Below the pieces are notes generated by a model. The model was not told the DNA's origin. It worked only from the letters and a program-made list of their open reading frames with translations, and ran no database searches. A stretch of 64,000 nt of DNA from Carnegiea gigantea (Eukaryota > Streptophyta > Magnoliopsida > Caryophyllales > Cactaceae), in NCBI GenBank assembly GCA_029747015.1, contig JAKOGI010000006.1:445001-509000 (forward strand). The letters run 5' to 3'. Positions 9,474 to 21,450 of this stretch are shown piece by piece. Position 1 is the stretch's first letter; every line of letters begins with the position of its first letter. Both the position numbers and the translations under genes were made by a program.

Positions 9474-12400
9474 TGGGCTGGGAACAGCTACATGTCCACA
9501 TTGCAGAGCTATTATGTGGATAGAGAAAAGGGTAACAAATAGTAGTATTAAAAGTCCAACATTCAATTTGTATTGCCAAAGTGGACAAGTTAGTATGCCC
9601 TTACTTCCACCATTGCCTCCATTCCTTGCATCACTACTGTCAAACCGACAATTCCTTGACAATATTAGAATCTACAACTCCATGTTCTCATTTACTTCCA
9701 TGGGGGGAAGGATTGACAACAGTGTCAACGATGGTAGAAGCCCGTATATTTTTCGGACAAATGGTAGCAACCACCATAAAATTGGGTCCTTGCTCTCTCG
9801 ATCTGGATTACACCCATCATTTGCGCAGTTGTACATTTACGACACTAGCAATAAAGTGTCAAACCGAGTGACTGCACTTAGGGTATCTGGTCGTCCTGGT
9901 GTTAGATCAGACATTGTGCATGAGTTACAGCAAATGTTGGATGCAGTTAATCCGTATGTCGCAGTATTTAGAAGAGCTCGCGACATGTTACGCGACCATG
10001 GTGAGGTTCCTAATTTGCGAATTTGTATCATCTAGGCCAGAGAGGGCCAACAATATATTAGACCCACTGCAGAAGAGGTCACGGGACTAATAGTTGGGGA
10101 TGAAACTGAGCACTTTGGACCACGAGATATCATTCTTCAAACAAGGGATGGAACCTTACAGAGGATAGATGAGCATCATCCATTATACATGCCTTTACAC
10201 TATCCTCTTTTGTTTCCGTACGGCATTGATGGATGGAGTGCCGACATCCCATGAATGGCTAACTCCAGTACCTCAAGATCAACCGTATCAATGAGAGAAT
10301 TTTGTGCATTTCGCATCCAAGATCGACTAGGTGAATCCATGGTTATTAAACAGAGTTGTCGACTGGGCCAATAATTTTACGTAGATGCATGGGCGGCCAT
10401 TGAGCAATATAGGCTTACATGGTTCGAAAACCATCAAGGTCGGCTGCGGACAGAGTTGTACAGTAGCATTCAAGATGCACTTAACGCGGGTGATGTTAAT
10501 GCAGAATCAATAGGGAGGAGATATATTCTACCTTCTTCTTTCACTGGAGGGTCACGTAATATGATGCAGCATTATTAGGATGCAATTGCAATTTGCCGTA
10601 CGCTAGGGCCTCCTAATTTCTTTGTGACATTCACATGTAATCCAAGTTAGCCTGAAATCACTAATGCGTTATTACCTGGTCAACGATCAGAGGACAGACC
10701 AGATCTAATAACTCGAGTTTTTAGAATTAAGTTACGACAACTACTCAATGATTTTAAGTCAAAAAAGATCTTTGGAACAGTCATTGCTGGTGAGTTCATG
10801 GCATTGTAAAACACAATATTTTACCTTACAAATACATTCAGTCTACTAACTACCCTACTTTATCTTTTACAGAAGTATATGTTGTTGAATTTCATAAGCG
10901 TAGCCTTCCTCATGCTCATATTCTCTTAACAGTGGCAGCGGAAGATAAGCCCACATGCCCAGAAGATGTTGATAGGCTAATTAGTGTCGAAATTCCTGAT
11001 CAAGCTATAGACCCTCTAGCATATGATACTGTCACACGATTCATGATACATGGCCCATGTGTATCATGTTTGATTGACGGGAAATGTTTAAAATGTTATC
11101 CAAAAAGATTTTGTAACCAAACAACATTTGATGAGCATGGGTTCGCTCAATACCGCAGGCGGCGCACACCCGAACGAGTGGTTGTGAATGAACGAGAGAT
11201 TGATAACCAATGGGTGGTCCCATACAATAGAGATCTATGTGTAAAATATGATGCTCACATAAACGTCGAGCGTGTGGCTATTCATAGCGTGATCAAGTAC
11301 CTATATAAGTATGTACATAAGAGACATGATCGTGCTACTATTGTCATTGAAGGCAATACAAAACATCGTGACAGTGACCAATCTCGGCCACATAGAGAAG
11401 GCGATGAAATCAAGGAGTATTTGGATTGTCGCTATGTATCTACAGGGGAGTCGTACTGGCGAATTTTTGAGTTCAGCTTACAGCATCAATATCCTTCTGT
11501 CCAAATACTTCAATACCATTTACCTGGAGAGCAATTAGTTGTGTTCCACGACAGAGGGGAACTCTTCAATATTGCAAATGAATGAGAAGCACAGAAAACA
11601 ATGTTAACAATGTGGTTTGAAGCAAATAAGAAGTACCCACATGCTCGACAGACCACGTATCTGAACTTCCCCTCGCAATGGGTATGGAATCATTCTTCAA
11701 GAATTTGGACGGTCCGTCAAAAAGGTTCTTCAATTGGTCGACTTCCGTTTGCAGATCCAAATTGTGGTGAACAATATTACTTAAGAATACTTCTTACAAA
11801 GATTTGTGGAGCAACTTCTTTTGAGGATATTCGTACCATACATGGTGTCCTGCACCTAACATTTAAGTCACCATGCATGGCACTGGTTTGCTTGAGGATG
11901 ATGGTGAATGGCATGCTGCCTTGACTGAAGCATCAACCTGGGCTTCAAGTGTGCAATTACGAAATATGTTTTGTTCTATATTGATGTTCTCTGAAATTGC
12001 TGATCCAGTTAAGTTGTGGGATGCACATTGAGCGCATCTAACAGATGACCTGCTCCATACCGTACGACGGCAAACAAGAATGTCGGATATGGATTTACCA
12101 TTTGCAGAGCTTCAGAATCTTGACCTACTTGAGATAGAACGTATCTTGAATAGAAATGGACGATCGCTGTGAAATTTCCCTCCAATGCCACTCCCTTCTA
12201 TCAAAGCTGCAGCTTATGCAACAAATCGGCTTATTATTGATGAACTTGATTATGACACAACTCTGGAAACATTAAGATTTGAAAATTTTGTAAGAGGGTT
12301 GAACTCAGATCAATATAATGCATACAGATCAGTACTCGATACACATAACAGAGGTGAAGGGGGGTTGTTCTTCATATATGGTAGTAGAGGCACGGGAAAG

Positions 12401-13738
12401 ACATATGTATGGAATACTATAATCTCTAAGTTCCGATCAGACAAACATATTGTCCTTGCCGTAGCATCGTCGGGAATTGCTTCTTTACTGTTACCCGGAG
12501 GAAAAACAGCCCACTCAGTGTTTAAAATACCCTTACAACCTGATGCAACGTCAGTTTGTTACTTCGATAAGAGGTCTGAACGTGCGGATCTTATCCGTGA
12601 GACAATGTTGATTGTATGGGATGAAGTACCAATGATGAATCGTTTAGCGTTTGAAGCTGTTGATCATCACCTGCAGGACATATGTGACAATCAGAACACT
12701 TTTGGCGGAAAACTGGTCCTTCTTGGGGGAGATTTTAGACAGATACTTCCTGTGATTACACACGGTAGTCGTGAATCTATTGGTGCAGCTACAATTCATC
12801 AAGCAACATTTTGGAATGAATGTAGTGTTCTGCACTTGCGTATAAACATGCGACTGCATCGAATAGATGAACCTAACGAGACCATGCCCAATGTCGAGGA
12901 ATTTGCTCGATGGATATTATAGGTTGGAGATGGTTAAGTGCAGGGAATTGTTATTTCAGATGACGGAGAGCCTAATTGGATTAAGATACCAGAAGAATTC
13001 CTAATACCGAATGAAGACAACGGTTTGCATAATTTGATCGCATCAGTTTACCCTGATTTTGATACTAAGTATGAAGATTGGTTATATCTTCGTGAATGAG
13101 GGATTCTTGCACCAACAAATGATGATGTTGATGAAATAAACACAATCATGTTGTCCATGCTTCCTAAAGATGTGAAGAGCTATTTGAGTTGTGATAGTCT
13201 TTCAAACGCTGGCGATTGTGATCCTTTCAGTGATATGGAACCCCCTGAATTATTGTACTTCCTAAAGATTTCTGAGTTGTCAAATCATTGTTTAGATCTT
13301 AAAGTTGGAGCACCAGTTATATTATTGAGAAATTTGAATCAGTCAATAGGGTTGTGCAATGGTACTCGATTGATTGTCAGTAAGCTGGGTAATAGAATGA
13401 TTGAGGCCAAAATAATAACTGGCTCAAAAGTTGGGGAGACTGTCCTAATATCCAGAATCGATTTAACACCATCCAATCTTCCAGATCTACACCTCAGAAG
13501 AAGGCAGTTCCCTCTAAAATTGGCGTTTGCAATGACAATCAACAAAAGTCAGGGGCAAACTTTAAATAGAGTTGGCGTATACCTTCCAAGGCCCGTGTTC
13601 AGCCATGGTCAACTTTATGTTGCATTGTCACGTGTTTCGTCCCCATCTGGATTAAAAGTACTGCTTTGTAATAAGAGAGGAGTTCCAATAGACGTTACAA
13701 AAAATATTGTGTATATGGATGTATTGAACAATTTGTAG
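9474..13738 (+). pseudogene. Helitron RepHel protein (HUH endonuclease + PIF1-like helicase), broken
   Basis: RepHel nicks and unwinds DNA for rolling-circle transposition in the nucleus. Visible in order: a zinc motif CPHCRAIMW with a following YCQSGQV (about 9493-9590); RPTAEEV, then HPLYMPLHYPLLFPYG (10055-10225, shifted frame); the Helitron-like N block with NPS(stop)PEI at 10639-10656; a likely intron around 10815-10872; the HUH motif LPHAHILL (10906-10929); the twin-tyrosine motif KYLYKYVHKR (11296-11325); Walker A GSRGTGKT near 12382-12405; Walker B LIVWDEVPMM near 12608-12637; the late helicase motifs around [12 protein letters not shown] and YVALSRV (13530-13635). Stops at 10576, 10648, 12920 and 13097, plus shifts near 10030 and 11895, destroy it. 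The nuclease and ATPase core residues are still readable. Confidence 0.92.
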
Positions 13739-13929
13739 ATTATTATTATATCGTATAGTTTACTCATTTCGCCTATTACATTCTGTCTATTTGATTATCA
13801 TATTTTCAATCATACCATTATGGTGTTATATACAGTAATATACCTCCCTCGACAAATACATTGTGGTAATTTCTTTATTATCATACCATGCTATACACTT
13901 TTAATTTCTTTAAGATTACAGACATAGCA

Positions 13930-15960
13930 TCTTCAGCACCTACATTTATGCCTATATGCACCATCAACCCTTGCAATAGATCTGTAACATTAATAGTTCG
14001 GCTCATGCGAGCAATGTTCGTTCGAGTATATGGGCGACGGATAGTATGGAAGGTTATATTTATGGACTACCCGGTATTGGATTAGTGTGTTCAATAAAGT
14101 CCTTATCGTATACATGTATGATGCTTACGAATGCATTTTATTATTTTATAGTGTGATGAGATATTCGGCATCATAGAAGGCGATGCCGATATTACTCGAT
14201 GGAGGTCCATACTCAGTGCTGGCAAGGTTTATCACGTATCCGGACTCTCAGTTGATGCTGCTACAGATGGCGAACGGAATATGATGACCAACCTTTACAA
14301 ATTGGTTTTCACGTCGAGAACAGCACTTCTTAGCGTTATTGAAGAATGTCAGGATATTCCCTACCAGCTGTGACCTCCTTTCTTGTCATTCACCGAGATC
14401 CCTCGACGTCTTCGGACACCTGATAATGTTGTTGGTACATATTGTTCAAACATTCAAGTTTGCTATCTAAATTTATGCATGCATTCTTTCTGTATTCTTT
14501 ACAATGTTCTCATTCCCTGTTATTCTATAGACATCATAGGGATGGCAGTATTTATATATCCTTTGGAAAGGACCAGAGATAGAGGCACTGTACGGTGGGA
14601 ATTATTACTTTGTGACATGCAGTATGTGTTGTGATTAGTTAACTTTTGCAAAGTTTTATTGTTACATTTCAATTGTATAAAGATAAGTATATATAATACA
14701 TCTGTGCAGGATGCACCCATTGAGACTGACTTTATGGGGAGATTTTGCGGAAGTTGAAGGCACCTATATTCAGCAACATTTGACTGCTGAAAATATACTT
14801 CTTGCTTCCAGAGTGCACATTAGAAATTATGAAGGTATCTTTACGTTCACTTGATGAACATGTCATTCACAAAATTGTATAGTTTCCATTACTCTAATTG
14901 TATATTTCAGTAATACATTTTCTCTCATGCAATATAACTGTAGGAATATCAATTTCTACTTTGCCCGTTAGTAGATTGCTGATCAACCCAGATATTGAAG
15001 CAACAGAAGACTTCGAAGGATGGTACACATAAGATGTCACATTTTAAGGTTTTCTAATTCTATACATCTTATATATATTTGACCTCATATGTGTTAGTTT
15101 TCATGTATGTATCAGGTTCCCTGGCACTTCGAGTGTGATGAAGTATTTTGATTTCATACGTATGAGAATATTACGCATGTGTCATCTAGAGAAATTATTT
15201 GCAGCTAAACGGATTAGACTATATGAATATGCTACTGTGCCAAATGTAAGCTAAACTTTTTTCACCAACTGTTCCTTATGCTTACATGCATTCATTCAAT
15301 ATCACATAATTTTCATATTTTATTATATCCAGGTTAGATATTTCCGAATTTTTGCATATATTGCTGAAATCCACCCGCTGCTTTACGATGATTGCATTAA
15401 TTGCAATAAAAGTATCCACACTTATGTATTTGTGCTTAATGTACCGTACTGCACATGCCGATCACCAAGTTTGACTCGGAACAGGTTTGCTTCTATGATT
15501 CCCTATTATTTGATAGTCTGTTATGCTTTTCCAAATTTATGTTTTCATCAATATAATCGTCCCTTTCTAATTCAAAAATACAGGTTCATCTTCAGAGTTG
15601 TGTTACAAGATGTTACAGGTTTTAAAGAATTCACTGTTCTTCATGAGGATGCTCGAATTCTTTTGCATACGACCGCTACACAACTGGATATGTATGCAGC
15701 GCAGGTATTCTTATTGCCACTGATTATTATGTTCAACCAAGTTATTGTTCCACCGTTGCCTAACCTGTGTTGCTATTGTCCATAGTCATATGGTCATCTA
15801 TCGCTCTATGCGATTATAGATGATTACATCGGAAAACCTTGAACTTTCATTTTAGAGCCTCCACATCAGCATGAAATAGAAGCTCCTGTCGCTCTTATTG
15901 TGCCAGTCAATTGGGAGGAAGAGGTCCATTACATACGACGTACTAATGTTAGGTACACCA
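13930..15960 (+). pseudogene. Helitron-borne RPA1-like single-strand DNA binding protein, broken, multi-exon
   Basis: Short coding blocks are separated by AT-rich introns. They read as an RPA70-like series of OB folds: AGKVYHVSGLSV (14220-14260); DIIGMAVFIYPLERT (14530-14575); RLTLWGDFAEVEGTY (about 14724-14768); ISTLPVSRLLINPDIEATEDFEGW (14950-15024); VRYFRIFAYIAEIHP followed by CINCNK and YCTC (15333-15465), the C-terminal zinc motif; and FRVVLQDVTGFKEFTV (15588-15635). RPA-like genes are common companions of RepHel in plant Helitrons and probably protect single-stranded intermediates. A stop at 14371-14373 and one near 15840 show decay. Exon limits are approximate. Confidence 0.8.
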
Positions 15961-16340
15961 GGTATATAATGTGTCTATATAAAATTCTCTTCTTTCATTG
16001 TTAATCAAATTATCACTAAATCTTTATTTTTGGTTCAGGTTCAAGAGAAGGAGGTGGATTCTTCATCACTGGCGTCATAACTTAAGTTATCATCGTCCAA
16101 TTTAACGTACTTTGTACCGAGTTCACTACCTAATATATCAATCATACTTATATAGACTTATTCCACAATGGTATATTTTCAAATTGTTAATCATATTGTT
16201 TATGCACGCAGTTGTTGTATATTTAATTTTTTTGTTGGGTTTTTCCCTTCTCTTTACTGACATATAGTATTAATTATTTATACACTAACTATCCTGTATG
16301 TTTTTGATAACATATCTACCAATTGTCCATTTGAATATAT

Positions 16341-16368
16341 TTCATGCTTTTGCACGGGCGCAGACTAG
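16341..16368 (+). other. Helitron 3' terminus: decayed hairpin plus CTAG
   Basis: TTCATGC (16341-16347), loop TTTT, then GCACGGG (16352-16358). The left arm differs from a perfect partner (CCCGTGC) only by C-to-T and G-to-A changes, so most pairs survive as G-U wobbles. Six bases later comes CTAG at 16365-16368 followed by T, the classic Helitron end. Confidence 0.85.
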
Positions 16369-16992
16369 TAACATTACAAAAACTAATAGGTTAAAAATTA
16401 CTCATATTCTCAGGGCTATGTACTTAGGGATCAAGACAATATCATTAATACTCAGGAGTACACTATGATTAAGGAAATTTAAGCAATATTCAATCATATC
16501 CCTACCAATAATTTTCCAAATATTTTGAAAAAGAAAATGACATACCATCAGGTCTAACTACTTTTGGGGGGTGCATATGGGATGAGGCTCGTCGAATCCT
16601 ATCACCTGTGAATTCCTTAGTGAAAAGCTCATTCATCTTCTAGGTAATACAAGGTTTCATGGATCCCATAATTAGATCAAGATCTAGCGAATCAACCAGG
16701 TTCAATTGTTTCTATAATTAAGTCTAGATCTGGTGAACCAGTCGCCTTAAATATCCCTTGAAAATATTCAACAACCACCACCCCCTCCTAATTTCCTTTT
16801 CCTCTTTTCATACTCCATTATTGTCCATAAGCCCTTTTCTCAATTTTTCCTCCTATGTTGTTTGAAATTCTAATGAAAATATCGGGTGTTCCTATCTCTA
16901 TATTTAAGTTTGCTCCCTTCATTCTGGAAGGCCAAAGCATTTCTTCTTTTTGTATTATTTTTTTGGAAAAAAAGGCAAAGAACAAGTGGAAC
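16369..16992. other. No gene seen between Helitron and LINE
   Basis: AT-rich sequence. The 60-codon minus-strand ORF at 16818-17000 has no recognisable motif. This may include the LINE 3' untranslated region on the minus strand, but no clear poly(A) tail or target duplication was found. Confidence 0.5.
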
Positions 16993-17268
16993 TTAAACAA
17001 CCCTTTTCATAAGGGTTCTACCTAAGTTATCATCATCTAAAATAGAAGATAAAACATGTGACTGACATGAGGACCGCATGATAAAGTTGGATATAAATTG
17101 GCCAAACCGTGTCATCCAATCCGCCACCATGTTGCCTTCCTTAAATATATGGTGGATCTTGAAACATGAAACTTTCTCCAATAGTGTTTTGATGTCTTTG
17201 TTGGTGAAATCAACATGCCAAGGATTATGGATCTTCCCTTGTAATTCATCGATGATTATACCTTTCAA
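16993..17268 (-). pseudogene. LINE C-terminal RNase H domain fragment
   Basis: The minus-strand frame includes NPWHVDFTNKDIKTLLEK and then HHIFKEGNMVADWMTRFGQ. That is the last part of the RNase H domain found at the C terminus of plant L1 ORF2 (pattern H-I-x-R/K-E-x-N-x-x-A-D). The aspartate of NMVAD is retained. The domain would remove template RNA after reverse transcription. Only the C-terminal portion is legible. Confidence 0.8.
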
Positions 17269-17506
17269 TGTTTAGATGATTCAAACCTTTTTTAACCACT
17301 TCATGGAGACTAAAATGTAATGTCAAATCTTCTGCTACTACTATAGAAATAATCCCTAAATTTATAGCTCTTGCTTGGATAAGCTACCCTTTCTAATCTT
17401 GAATTATAAAACCTCTGGCTGCTTTGTTGGATATCAAAGGCCCATCAAAATTGAGCTTGACAAAACCCCCCACCGATGTGTTCCATCGGACAAAATGATT
17501 CTATAT

Positions 17507-17960
17507 CTAGCCTAGGGAAGCATTGGTATAAGGGTTCAATATTTGATTGCGCTGATCGCGCTCTTTACTTAGCATTAGCCATCTTTGTTCGAATAAGAGT
17601 ACAAGTGGTGTTGAAGGTGCTAGTGTTGAATGTGGTTTTGTTGTTTTCCTTCGGGATACTGCATAGGATGAATAAGGCCTTTCATAATTGTCTACCGGAT
17701 GGGCTATCTTTGAAGAAATGAAGAATCTATTTACTTTTAGTATCAATTGGATAATTCCTATTGATAGTGATGATATTCTGCTTCACACCATACTTTCTTA
17801 ACAAATTGACAGCTAAGAAATGTATGATCACATGTTTTACCATTCCCTTTGGCCTTTGCACACTGAACAAAGAAGGCCCACCTATATCCCTCTTCTAATA
17901 GGGGTACCTTTTAAAGGTAAACCATTATGATAGATTTGCCAAAGAAAAAATTTCAATTTT
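17507..17960 (-). pseudogene. LINE zf-RVT-like linker region, degenerate
   Basis: The reverse complement reads LWQIYHNGLPLKGTPI near 17950-17900, close to the conserved W-x-x-x-x-x-x-L-P-T/L-K block of the zinc-binding region between RT and RNase H in plant LINEs. Stops follow at once. The long ORF at 17507-17746 has no further recognised motif. Confidence 0.5.
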
Positions 17961-18433
17961 GGCGATACATATACCTTCCAAGTCCAATAACCAACGCAAA
18001 GTTCTTTCTTTCGAATCTCATAGCATAACCAAGTGGCTAATTTAGTTGAAAATTTTCCGTTTCTTGTGAGACCCTAACATGGAAGATCTTGAACAGGTTC
18101 AATGGGCAATGGAACACTAATGACTAGTGTGAGAAGCTTGGGTTGAAGAATGAACTAGAGTTTAGGGATATCCCAACTATGATCACTAGAGATAGTTAAG
18201 GCACTCACTAGAACTTGTTGGTAAATATGAGAATATTCAATATCCAATAGAGTGGTTAAGTTTTTATCGTGACACCAACTATCCATCCAAAGTTTAACGT
18301 GGCTTCCATCCCCTAATTTCCAATGAATATCTTTTTGGAAAGTAGCGTAACACTTATTGAGTGTTTTCCATACTCAAGAGTCAATGCTTTTGGCTTTTCT
18401 ATTGAAAAGGCCTATGGTGTGGGTGGGTAGATG

Positions 18434-18442
18434 GGTAGGGGG

Positions 18443-18501
<59 letters not shown>

Positions 18502-18519
18502 CACATATCTATGTACATA

Positions 18520-18598
<79 letters not shown>
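18434..18598. repeat. Compound microsatellite (GT)n(AT)n
   Basis: A GT run passes into interrupted AT/GTAT repeats, ending in an uninterrupted AT run of roughly 45 bp before GGGCAATC. It lies inside the LINE between RT and the zf-RVT linker. The Tyr/Ile-rich ORFs on both strands here are artefacts of this repeat. Confidence 0.95.
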
Positions 18599-18600
<2 letters not shown>

Positions 18601-18823
18601 GCAATCGTATGTTGTGTGCATTTGAGACGCCCAAAAACTATCTTGCTCTTAAAAGAGTTTCCAAATGAGCTTACACTGAAAAGCCAAATTAATGGCTTCG
18701 AACTAATGAAGACGTGATCCCCCTATATTTCTGGCAAGCGCATCTTGTCCTAAGTAGTTAGTGGGACACCTTGATCAGAGGAGGATGTTTTTCATTTAAA
18801 AAAAAAAACTGTATTAATTATGT

Positions 18824-19500
18824 CTAACTAACGACATGTTTTTTAGTCATTTGAAAGCAGTGCATAATGTGGGTGGGTAGTAATTCCGGGTTTGACTGAA
18901 TGAGCACTAGGCTCCCTGCTTTGGAAAGATGTTGAGCTTTCCAGTTCCTAAACTTTTGAATAGATTTATCTATAATTGGGTAAAAAAAACTTATCTTTTT
19001 CTGCACATCAATAGTCAAGCAAACCAAGTATTTATCAAATGAGCCTTTAGTAGGCATTTCAAATAGCCCCATAAGCCAAAAATTTATTGTGCGAGAAGCA
19101 TTAGCCAAAAAAAAAAAAAAAAAACCATACATGATTTTTGATAATTAATGAGCTGACCACAAGTGGCACAATAGTCAAAACTCATAAAGAGCTCAACTTT
19201 GCTTTACAAAAAAGCAAGCTATCATTGGCAGAAAATAAACATGGAATCAAAGAATCTTTGGGGCGTATCGTGATACCTAGTCCATGTTTTTTGTACAAGC
19301 TAGCTTTCACAAGTCACTAAGTAAAGCTTCCATGCATATCAAGAACAAGTGCGGAGATAAAGGATCACCTTGTTTTAGCACCGTAGTGGGTTTAAAAAAT
19401 CGATTTGGTTGGCCATTAACCATGATTGATAAGAGACATTGGAGATGCATTTTATGGATCCATGTAGTCCATTTGGGAGGAAATAGCAAAGGGTTCAAAT
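18824..19500 (-). pseudogene. LINE reverse transcriptase, catalytic motif lost
   Basis: Minus-strand motifs in order: SIMVNGQPNRFFKPTTVLKQ followed by GDPLSPHLFLICMEALL (19430-19310); IPCLFSANDSLLFC, where the catalytic FADD has become SAND (19221-19232); and SIQKFRNWKAQHLSKAGS with LVLIQSNPELLPTHIMHCF (about 18975-18850), the conserved thumb region. RT copies LINE RNA onto nicked target DNA. The loss of the first catalytic aspartate, together with stops and an A19 tract at 19108-19126 opposite the frame, makes it inactive. Confidence 0.85.
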
Positions 19501-20215
19501 ATTCAGTTACGGATACTGATCAACCAATTAGAAGTTTACTCCATACCTAATTTCAATGCTACCTAAGCATTCTTGCCCTTAGTATTTTCAAATTTACTCA
19601 TAATTTCATGAGTAAGAAGAATATCATGATGAATTTGGGGCCCAATAACAAAAACACTCTGGAAAGGGCTAATGATTGAGTCTGGACGTGGTCAGAGTCT
19701 ATGAAGTAATAATAGTTTAGATATGATTTTATACAAAGTGCTGCACAGACTAATGGTTCTAAAATGATTCGTTACTTATGAATCCTCTACCTTTGGTAAA
19801 AGTGTGTAAACAACATGTTTCTTTTATACTAAATAATTAACATAGTTGCATAACTTCCTATACTTGTTTATGGTAAACAGGTGAGTCTCTCTAATTCAGC
19901 TTAGGCATCTCTTATATAATGCTTGAGGCTTCTAGATTTCTCCTTGCTCCCTCGAGATAAAGCACATGCTGTAGCTTTAATTTTGTATTCCAGACTTACA
20001 TCTTTAGCACTCCAAGTCCATTGCACCACTTACTTGACATCTAGTCTTTGACAACCGATATAGTTCAAACAAGAGTTTTCTCCTTTACGTTAATGCTACA
20101 TCTCTGCCCCTCAAAGTTAAGCAATAAGGACAATTTATCAGGCTTAGAATCACCAATGTGCTAGACTAACAAATCAAGGCAGAGTTCCATCCATATTGAG
20201 GTTACAACAACTCTA

Positions 20216-20805
20216 TCAAGTTGCTATTGTACATTTTTGGCTTAAGGCATCGATGTTCCATGTGAAAGGATATCCTGAGAACCCCAAATTCATTGGTGCA
20301 CAATCGTTAATAGCTTCTTTGAAACCCACCAACATCAAAGGCTCACGTTCCAACGTCCCATACTTCTTCTCTATTTGTAAGATATCGGTAAGTCCCCTAT
20401 CACACACCATGGAACATCATCAACATTTGCTTTAGTCCTAAGAAAGTCCCTGCTTGTCGCCTTCGAGTTTTTTCATAGAATGCATAGTAGCAGGTTAAGC
20501 AAAATTTATCCAAACCACTATTATCCAGAAAAACAACATCAGTATGATCACGAAAATACGATGAAATCCTCAATTGAAGCTCCTTCCAAATAAATGCCAA
20601 GCCTCCTGGCGTGCCAACATAGTTCGCCAGAAGCACATAATCAAAGCCACCATTGCTTTAATGACCTACATCCTTCTGCACTTACTTAAGGTCTCCATAA
20701 GAAAACAAATATCGAGCTTTATAGCAGAAATCAATTTAGAGAGAACAGACTGTCCAGGGCCACCTAAGTCCCTAACAGTTCCAACTCAAGCTGATCATGG
20801 TGATT
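20216..20805 (-). pseudogene. LINE apurinic-type endonuclease, degenerate
   Basis: The minus strand begins with LSWNC then GL (about 20800-20770), the usual start of plant L1 ORF2 endonuclease. It continues with LDICFLMET, then GTPGGLAFIWKE (20615-20580) and LGFSGYPFTWNI (20291-20256), three standard EN landmarks. The first frame has a stop right after WNC, and the block changes frame near 20400. The enzyme would nick the target to prime reverse transcription. Confidence 0.8.
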
Positions 20806-21445
20806 GATGGGTCCATTTCACCTGAGGCCATCATTTTGGAATGAGTGAGGTCAGTTTATACATTTGCAGTCATAGCACATTCATGTATGATGCAAGTCCT
20901 TTCATGCTATTAGGTTTAAGCTATTTCACATATTCATCTATTGTTATCAATATTCTACAGTCCTATGCTGTAATGTCACGCACAAGGCCCACCCACTATT
21001 TACATCAGGTCCAAGTTCTCCCCATCACCTTTGTTTCTTCACACGCGACTTGTATGACTTCATTATGGGCCTCTTCTCTTGACCCATGTTCCACATCACC
21101 TTCATTATCCCTGATAACTGTCGTTATGTAATTCTCACATTTTTAACATAATCACCTCATTCAAACTGCAGTTTTTCCCCGTTGTTAAAGGGCAATTACC
21201 TTGCCCGTGCACTCATTTGCAACCCATCTATTCAGAGTTACTTGTTATAGGATACCACAATAGCTATTTGTCACCATTGCAAGTAGTAGCCCCTATTGCA
21301 TTAGTACTCGTAGCCATGCTCAATACTGGCGTTTCTCGCTAGCTACCTCAAGATAGGCTAGAAAGAGCTCATTCCCATTCATTATGAGCCATACGCTCAA
21401 AGATATAGCAGAAAATTGGAAGCGTTTAATGTTTGAAGTATACCC
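20806..21445 (-). pseudogene. LINE ORF1 C-terminal part with zinc knuckle relic
   Basis: The minus strand at about 21425-21350 reads LPIFCYIFERMAHNEWE and then a stop. It corresponds to the LP-x-FC-Y-x-C-G-x-x-G-H-x-x-x-x-C knuckle of plant LINE ORF1, with two cysteines and two glycines lost. The remainder to the endonuclease start is degenerate. A plus-strand ORF at 20841-21131 shows no motif and is probably spurious. Confidence 0.55.
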
Positions 21446-21450
21446 ATACC

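Larger units (their letters stand above)
9209..16368 (+). mobile_element. Decayed autonomous Helitron (Rep/helicase plus RPA-like gene)
   Basis: It encodes, in order, a Helitron N-terminal zinc region, a Rep HUH endonuclease domain, a PIF1-like helicase, and an RPA-like OB-fold/zinc protein, the standard gene set of plant Helitrons. The 3' end is a decayed hairpin followed by CTAG and a host T. The 5' end is not firmly placed: it lies between 9198 (TCTCTATAACA) and 9473. All genes carry stops and frameshifts. Bases 9209-9473 show no coding sequence I can defend. Confidence 0.88.

Noticed and set aside
18357..18717. Tyr/Ile-rich ORFs on both strands
   Set aside because: They are translations of the GT/AT microsatellite at 18434-18598.
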